DNA from: NIOZ-UU13 sp964417935
Lineage (GTDB): Bacteria > Planctomycetota > Phycisphaerae > Sedimentisphaerales > Anaerobacaceae
Direction of reading: 5' to 3'
Length of the DNA: 64,000 nt
Assembly (NCBI GenBank): GCA_964417935.1
Contig: CAYQKF010000002.1
Location: 37,120 to 101,119 of the forward strand
Numbering within the stretch: the stretch's first letter is position 1; each line of letters begins with the position of its first letter. Below the pieces are notes generated by a model. The model made no database searches. It was given only the letters and a program-made list of their open reading frames with translations, and was not told where the DNA came from. Below, piece by piece: positions 59,642 through 64,000 of this stretch. Made by a program: the position numbers and the translations under genes.

Positions 59642-60139
59642 TCACCAATTAACCAATTAACCATTCACAAGATACGCTTCACGAGATACGCTTCACACTT
59701 CACCATTTGATATTCCTTGTTCGATATTCCCTCCATGTCTATCTTCTGATCTCCTGTTATCCTGCTATCCTGTTATCCTGTTATCTGTATTCCGTCATCC
59801 AACTTTAGTTCACTTTAGGCACTTTAATTTACTTTAGCTCACTCCTCACTAATTCACTATAATCCTGATATCCTGAATCCTGATATCCTGCACCCTGATT
59901 TCCTGGTCACCTGATAACATAAGTAACCAATTAACAAATTAACTATCGCAGTCGAAGTCGCCAGACGCACCCCTGGCGGTATCCGCCGTCTTTTGCCGGA
60001 CTCACCAATTAACTAATTCGCTAATTAACCACTCAAAAATTAACCATTTACCCCCCCTGCTCTGCGAAGCCTTGGCGAAGCATGGGTCCTCCGGCCCGGG
60101 GCGCAAACTCCCCGTTTCACCTGTGTCCCTCGACGTATT
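59642..60139. repeat. Gene-free stretch of short tandem and dispersed repeats
   Basis: Contains near-10-bp repeats of the TATCCTGT type (59750-59785), TCCTGATATCCTGAATCC (59870-59890), ACTTTAG decamers (59802-59845), AATTAACCAATTAACC, and paired AGATACGCTTCAC. No coding frame is convincing. Confidence 0.6.
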
Positions 60140-60853
60140 TCATCCTTCGGCTTCGCGTTCCCAAATATTCCAATCAAAACCTATTTCTCTTAGTTTACCT
60201 GCGAATACATTCACAGTTACTCGCCTTTTGATCTCCACCAAAAAAGATTCTCTATGGCTCTTCTTAAAGTTTTGTACGAAAAGTGTTATAGCTGCTTTTC
60301 TCCCAAACTTATCAACCGCCCGAAACAAAACGCTCACTTCCGCTACAACTGTTATAACACCAAATGTAACTAATACTACAACTGAAGAGAACACTATCCA
60401 GTATGGCTCACTCCCATCAAAAACACACCCAACAAGCGAACCAGTAACTGTCCCAACCGCAAGTGCTGCGACAGGCTTGTAACCAGTACTCGAAATTAAC
60501 TGCTTAAAAAGTGCATCCGAACCACTGATATACCTGCTGTTGATTTGTGCAGAAAATGCGATAATAGCGATTAACATACCCGTTAGCGCTGCGACTATAG
60601 TACCTACAGCATAAACCGCCGAAACCAGTCTTTCAGCTTCTGTAGCATTACCACCATCATACTCCAATTTTGACAACAAAACTAAAACAAGCAAGCTAAT
60701 GAAGTGTAATAAAGCTATGAAATAAAGGCACTTAGACACCCTGTCACCCCACGATACTTTGCTTTTCAGTATCTTCTTGTAGGATGCCAGTTCTCTTTTA
60801 ACAATATCAGAAAGAAATTCTTCCCGCGCTAAAATGTGTCTCGGCACAAGCAT
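60140..60853 (-). CDS. Membrane protein of unknown function (237 aa)
   Basis: 237 residues. A basic N-terminus (MLVPRHILAREEFLSDIVKR) is followed by about four hydrophobic stretches: YFIALLHFISLLVLVLLSKL, SAVYAVGTIVAALTGMLIAI, KPVAALAVGTVTGSLVGCVF and WIVFSSVVVLVTFGVITVVA. The C-terminal ~60 residues are soluble and charged (FLVEIKRRVTVNVFAGKLRE). No family recognised. It is surrounded by repeat-rich non-coding DNA on both sides. Confidence 0.6.
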   Translation of the reverse strand: MLVPRHILAREEFLSDIVKRELASYKKILKSKVSWGDRVSKCLYFIALLHFISLLVLVLLSKLEYDGGNATEAERLVSAVYAVGTIVAALTGMLIAIIAFSAQINSRYISGSDALFKQLISSTGYKPVAALAVGTVTGSLVGCVFDGSEPYWIVFSSVVVLVTFGVITVVAEVSVLFRAVDKFGRKAAITLFVQNFKKSHRESFLVEIKRRVTVNVFAGKLREIGFDWNIWEREAEG

Positions 60854-61760
60854 TTTAAGACACCTATAAAGTTACCCTAATCTAATTACATTTCCGGAAA
60901 CCGTAATTCCCGTCAAAAAAACCGCCATTAAATCCGCCAACGCATTTTACCGACATAACCCACCTCAATCTTTCCCTGATGTACCACATACCCGCCAACA
61001 CAATCTACAATCTATTTCCACCAAACGCAAGCAACATTCACCCAATTCCAACTTCTCAATTCTGAATCCCTCTCCCAAACCTCATACTTTTATATATGCA
61101 CGTAGTCCTTTTGATTAGTCAAAAGGACTAGATTCTTTTCTCTCCACTTATGCAGCTCTGCCCAAAGAAAAATAACATTCTCCAATCCGCTTCTAAAACC
61201 CGTCGTTAAATCCGCCAACACATTTTACTTATAAAAACTCTGTTAGGCAAGCAACATCCGAAATGCAATATACGACATAATAAATATGAGATACTCCACA
61301 AATCCGCCAACGCATTTCACTTTCAAATTTGGCCCAATGCAACCAACATTCAACCAATTCCGAATTCTCAATTCTTAATCCTTAACCCAAATCTCATAAT
61401 TTTATATATGTCACGTAGTCCTTTTAATTAGTCAAAAGGACTAGATTCTTTTCCCTCCACTTATGCAGCTCTGCCCAAAGAAAAATAACATTCCCCAATC
61501 CAATTCTAAAAACCGACTTTAAATCCACCAAACAAAAACCGCAATTCCCGTCAAAGGAGCACCTTGAAATCCGCCAAATAATTTTACCGAAAATATCATA
61601 TAAAGAAAAGACGAAACCCGCAATTCCCGCCAAAAACAAATTAGTGCATAAGTCACAAGAGTACAAGTAAGTTTGGTATTAGATTGCCGCGCTTCGCTCG
61701 CAAGGACAGCAACGTCAAAAGCGAAGGATCTATGTCTCAATAATCAATAATAAATAATAA
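60854..61760. repeat. Gene desert with a duplicated ~190-bp element
   Basis: Two direct copies, 61029-61223 and 61338-61530. Each holds TTTATATATG, the hairpin AGTCCTTTTGA-TTAG-TCAAAAGGACT (61104-61129; 61417-61442 with one change), then TTATGCAGCTCTGCCCAAAG and AAAAATAACATT. Around them AAATCCGCCAA-type units recur (about 60929, 61209, 61299, 61568) along with GCAATTCCCGTCAAA-type units. On the minus strand both copies can be read as FLWAELHKWREKNLVLLTN, with a stop following in copy 2. I see no gene I would defend. Confidence 0.7.
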
Positions 61761-61766
61761 ATATAA

Positions 61767-61794
61767 AAGCCCAACCACATTCAAGGTCGGGCTT
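61767..61794 (-). terminator. Terminator downstream of the zinc-ribbon gene
   Basis: On the minus strand AAGCCCGACC-TTGAATGT-GGTTGGGCTT followed by TTATATTTATTATT. The one non-Watson-Crick position is a G-U pair only on this strand. It lies 155 nt after the stop at 61950. Confidence 0.6.
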
Positions 61795-61949
61795 AATAAA
61801 ATCGCTATTTCGTATTGTACACCTTACCCAAAGCTGGTCTTTGAGCAAACCAAAGGCACAGTACAAACACTCTACTTGTTAATCTTGACTCTTGCTTAAA
61901 AACCAGGTCGGCAACTCCCCGGTTCTGTCTTGGACGCTTGTGTCTCTCG

Positions 61950-62384
61950 TTACCCGCCGGCTGCCCTTTCCCTCTTTCTGGCATCTCTGATCTCTTCTGT
62001 TTTGCTATGGCCACATTCGGGACATCTATCTGCAAAATCATTAGGAACAGCACCCCTGAAAAACACTATCCCGCAAGCAGGATTTGTACATTTTTCAGCC
62101 CTGTAACCACTTTGTTCGCCGCACTTCTCGCAAACCAGCGGCGGCGCAGTCGGAGACATTGTTTGGGCGTTTTCTTCGATATATTTGAAGTATGCCTTCT
62201 TACTCATCTGATATGTCGCACCACAGCTATCATTGGCACACTTGACCCAAATCATCTCCTCATCCGGAATACTGTCCATGGTATAACCACTTCCGGAATG
62301 CCTGCTGTAAGTATAGATACCAGCCACAGCCAGACACACGATGATAACGCCGATCATAATCGGTTTTTTCTTACTCTCTTCCAT
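61950..62384 (-). CDS. Membrane-anchored zinc-ribbon protein (144 aa)
   Basis: 144 residues. One N-terminal helix (PIMIGVIIVCLAVAGIYTY) anchors a Cys-rich domain with paired C-x2-C or C-x4-C motifs: CANDSCGATYQM, CEKCGEQSGY, CTNPACGIVFF and CPECGHSKTE. These would bind two zinc ions as tandem zinc ribbons. The basic tail is RDARKRERAAGG. The role is unknown; similar small proteins are common in planctomycetes. GAGAAA lies before the ATG. Confidence 0.7.
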   Translation of the reverse strand: MEESKKKPIMIGVIIVCLAVAGIYTYSRHSGSGYTMDSIPDEEMIWVKCANDSCGATYQMSKKAYFKYIEENAQTMSPTAPPLVCEKCGEQSGYRAEKCTNPACGIVFFRGAVPNDFADRCPECGHSKTEEIRDARKRERAAGG

Positions 62385-62491
62385 ATCAATTTCTCCAAAA
62401 TAATTAAACTACAATACGGTTCCCAACTTACGCTAACAAATTATTACTTATTGTATTATTTGTCAAATGCTTTTTATTATTTACTGGTGGC

Positions 62492-63571
62492 TCAAACGCC
62501 TGTCGGCTCGCCCGTTCGCCCCGGTGCCATCTGCAGAACCTTAGCCGGCTCCTCCGGGAAGCCTGTCCGGGCCGAAAGATACGCCGATTCAATAATCGCC
62601 ATATCTTGCAGATTCTCTCTGCCGCTGCTGCAAAGCTTGTTTTTATCGGGTGATAATATACTTAGAGCAAAATTCTTTAGTTGTTCTCTCATACAGAAAA
62701 GCTCATCGTCGTTGTATTCCAATTCCTCCTTTGTCTCGGCGAGACCATCACTGACCGTCAGGTGCCTGCCATCGACTATTAAAATTTTATCTTTCCCGTA
62801 GAGCTTCATAAATTCTTCTTTGGGACCAATCCCTGCTCGCCGCGATGCTATAAGGTTGCCAATAAGGGTATCGGCAAATTTCATCGTTACGACAGCGGTA
62901 TCTTCCGTAAGATAAAACCTCTGTTGTTTATCCCGAGCCTGGTTGGTGCTCAATGAATAAACCTGCTGCGGTATGCCAAAATTCAACATCATCTGGTCAA
63001 TCATCCAGTAACAGTTGTGTAATAGCACCCCTCCGCCGGCCAGTTTCGGGTCAGTTTGCCAGCCGGGGTACGGCTGCTCGCCAACGCTGCAGAAAGTAGT
63101 CATCAGGAAAATCTGCTCTATTCGGCCTTGCTGCAGAAAATCGCGCAATGCAAGAAAGCTCCGGGCAAACCGCCTCGGATTGGCAATGGCAAATCTTATA
63201 TCTTCATCTTCGCTCAGCCGGACAAATTCCACTGCCTCTTCAAAATCCCTCGCCGCCGGAGCTAATTTAAGTATATTGAACTTCTTTTTCATCGCCATTC
63301 GCACATATTCATCGCAACTGTGAATACCGGCGGCAACCAGCAGACACCGTAAGTCATTCCCGCGCAAGCGGGAATCCATCGTTGTTATCAGTTGCCGGTA
63401 ATCATCAAAGGCGGTACATTGATATTCTCCAGCAATTCTTTCGGCAAGGTTGGTATCCTTGTCGGCAACAGCCTCAATCTGGAAATAATCGACCCCCCTG
63501 ACCGCTTCGAGCAGAAGCTGACCAGCTTCATTAAGACCAAGTACCGCTGTTTTTAATTTACCTTCACTCAT
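62492..63571 (-). CDS. Gfo/Idh/MocA-family oxidoreductase carrying a REP-derived insert
   Basis: 359 residues from MSEGKLKTAVLGLNEAGQLL, the Rossmann start (G-L-N-x-A-G in place of the usual GxGxxG). FQIEAVADKDTNLAERIAGE matches the second strand, and the sugar/substrate domain contains AIANPRRFARSFLALRDFLQ and DPKLAGGGVLLHNCYWMIDQ, close to the usual GGGxLxDxGxHxxD, with Asn and Trp replacing Asp and His residues. The usual E-K-P is replaced by LKLAP. The segment MDSRLRGND comes from a REP palindrome (63353-63380). Such substitutions make normal dehydrogenase activity uncertain. Confidence 0.83.
   Translation of the reverse strand: MSEGKLKTAVLGLNEAGQLLLEAVRGVDYFQIEAVADKDTNLAERIAGEYQCTAFDDYRQLITTMDSRLRGNDLRCLLVAAGIHSCDEYVRMAMKKKFNILKLAPAARDFEEAVEFVRLSEDEDIRFAIANPRRFARSFLALRDFLQQGRIEQIFLMTTFCSVGEQPYPGWQTDPKLAGGGVLLHNCYWMIDQMMLNFGIPQQVYSLSTNQARDKQQRFYLTEDTAVVTMKFADTLIGNLIASRRAGIGPKEEFMKLYGKDKILIVDGRHLTVSDGLAETKEELEYNDDELFCMREQLKNFALSILSPDKNKLCSSGRENLQDMAIIESAYLSARTGFPEEPAKVLQMAPGRTGEPTGV
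63353..63380. repeat. REP-like palindrome inside a coding sequence
   Basis: GTCATTCCCGC-GCAA-GCGGGAATCCATC, a perfect 8-bp stem with a GCAA loop, same family as intergenic copies at 13.2, 23.8, 28.8 and 52.4 kb. It is in frame in the Gfo/Idh gene, giving MDSRLRGND. Confidence 0.8.
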
Positions 63572-64000
63572 CCTTGAAAACACCCATATATTCCATCAAA
63601 TCTGTAAAATGTACAAAACACGTTCAAATATTGTTTCAATTTTACATTCCTGCTGCAAATAAAAAACTACTAAATATACCCATACCCATTGTCAAGACAG
63701 AAACTTTGTTTTTTTCAGGTTTTTTTTGTTCATTTTGGGAGGGATCCCTTTTTCGGTCAACAATAGGGGTTGTTATGTTAATGTGCGGAGCTTGGGTAAG
63801 AATGGCAAGAATAAAACCTCGAAAAATGCTCCTGACCCTTTTAATCCCTTGGCTTTGTTTGGGTTTGTTTTGTTCGAGCCTGAAGGCGGTTTTATTTTCA
63901 TAATCCTTTTTTGAAAAAGCGTTTGCGTTCATTTTGGCCTTTGAAGAAATTGGGTTTGAATTGGGTTTGTTTTTTCGGACTGCGAAATCATCGTTTTTTC
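63572..64000. other. Right-edge stretch without a supported gene
   Basis: AT-rich, with T-runs and repeated TTGGGTTTGTTTT/TTGGGTTTGAATT motifs. A minus-strand frame (63642-63932, 96 codons) has odd composition (rich in Lys, Asn, Gln) and no ribosome site that I can see; it looks like repeat DNA read as protein. Any gene beyond the edge cannot be judged. Confidence 0.5.

Noticed and set aside
59642..60139. Short tandem repeats, considered as a CRISPR array.
   Set aside because: Units are about 10 bp, with no regular repeat-spacer pattern and no cas genes.
61424..61666. Minus-strand 80-codon frame in the gene desert.
   Set aside because: It overlaps the duplicated element, the other copy is out of step upstream, and differences between copies show no coding bias.
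61938..62801. Plus-strand 287-codon frame.
   Set aside because: It runs antisense over two genes with clear motifs (zinc ribbon, Gfo/Idh).
63642..63932. Minus-strand 96-codon frame at the right edge.
   Set aside because: Composition rich in K, N and Q, no ribosome site and repeat-like DNA; more likely non-coding.

Overview
The window looks like a chromosomal stretch of a planctomycete, most likely an anaerobic polysaccharide degrader of the Phycisphaerae/Sedimentisphaerales type. This is inferred from gene content: three Cys-type sulfatases with Tat leaders, two radical-SAM anaerobic sulfatase maturases, several glycoside hydrolases, a family of prepilin-leader proteins, a HYExAFE-family protein, and a complete Rnf complex with an ApbE flavin transferase. 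No rRNA, tRNA, CRISPR array, transposase or integrase gene was recognised.

Layout. 1-9.1 kb, minus strand: a truncated ECF sigma factor, then catabolic genes (TIM-barrel epimerase-like protein, maturase, sulfatase, clan GH-A hydrolase, second maturase, GH95 fucosidase). 9.1-15.1 kb, minus: housekeeping and hypothetical genes (CCA-adding enzyme, rsmD, Dabb lipoprotein, HYExAFE protein, esterase, hisS, YkgJ-like). 15.5-21.7 kb, plus: four prepilin-leader paralogues plus a GLUG-repeat surface protein; one paralogue has a premature stop and there is one 3' remnant. 21.8-26.7 kb, minus: three tandem Tat-leader paralogues of unknown function, a 53-aa ankyrin-like lipoprotein and an ADP-ribosylglycohydrolase-like lipoprotein. 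26.9-34.4 kb, plus: TPR protein, LptE-like lipoprotein, FtsH, DsbD-like, endonuclease III, LOG family. 34.4-37.3 kb, minus: an island of small genes ending in a lipocalin and an interrupted DUF6504-like gene. 37.5-49.1 kb, minus: two sulfatases, two GH16 enzymes, lactonase, VOC, GDSL hydrolase, M20 amidohydrolase and an unknown secreted protein. 49.2-58.7 kb: B12-radical-SAM protein, apbE (plus), and rnfCDGEAB with an RseC-like gene (minus). 58.8-64 kb: M48 peptidase, membrane protein, a repeat-rich gene desert, a zinc-ribbon membrane protein and a Gfo/Idh oxidoreductase.

How the genes work together. The sulfatases need formylglycine made by the maturases, and one sulfatase/maturase pair overlaps as TAATG. 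With GH16, GH95 and GH-A enzymes, the esterase, lactonase and epimerase-like proteins, this suggests use of sulfated, fucose-containing or laminarin/agar-like glycans. Rnf plus ApbE would couple ferredoxin oxidation to ion pumping in an anaerobe.

The least expected signals are in the non-coding DNA. Four attC-like recombination sites lie in the 42.5-48.2 kb gene series, with no integrase in the window; two protein C-termini are encoded by these sites and a truncated alkD-like fragment lies just after one. A pair of 105-bp inverted repeats exactly flanks rnfDGEA. Palindromes sit in frame inside two coding sequences. A ~190-bp element with a strong hairpin is duplicated in the 61-kb desert. Short REP-like palindromes with GNRA-type loops fill many intergenic gaps.
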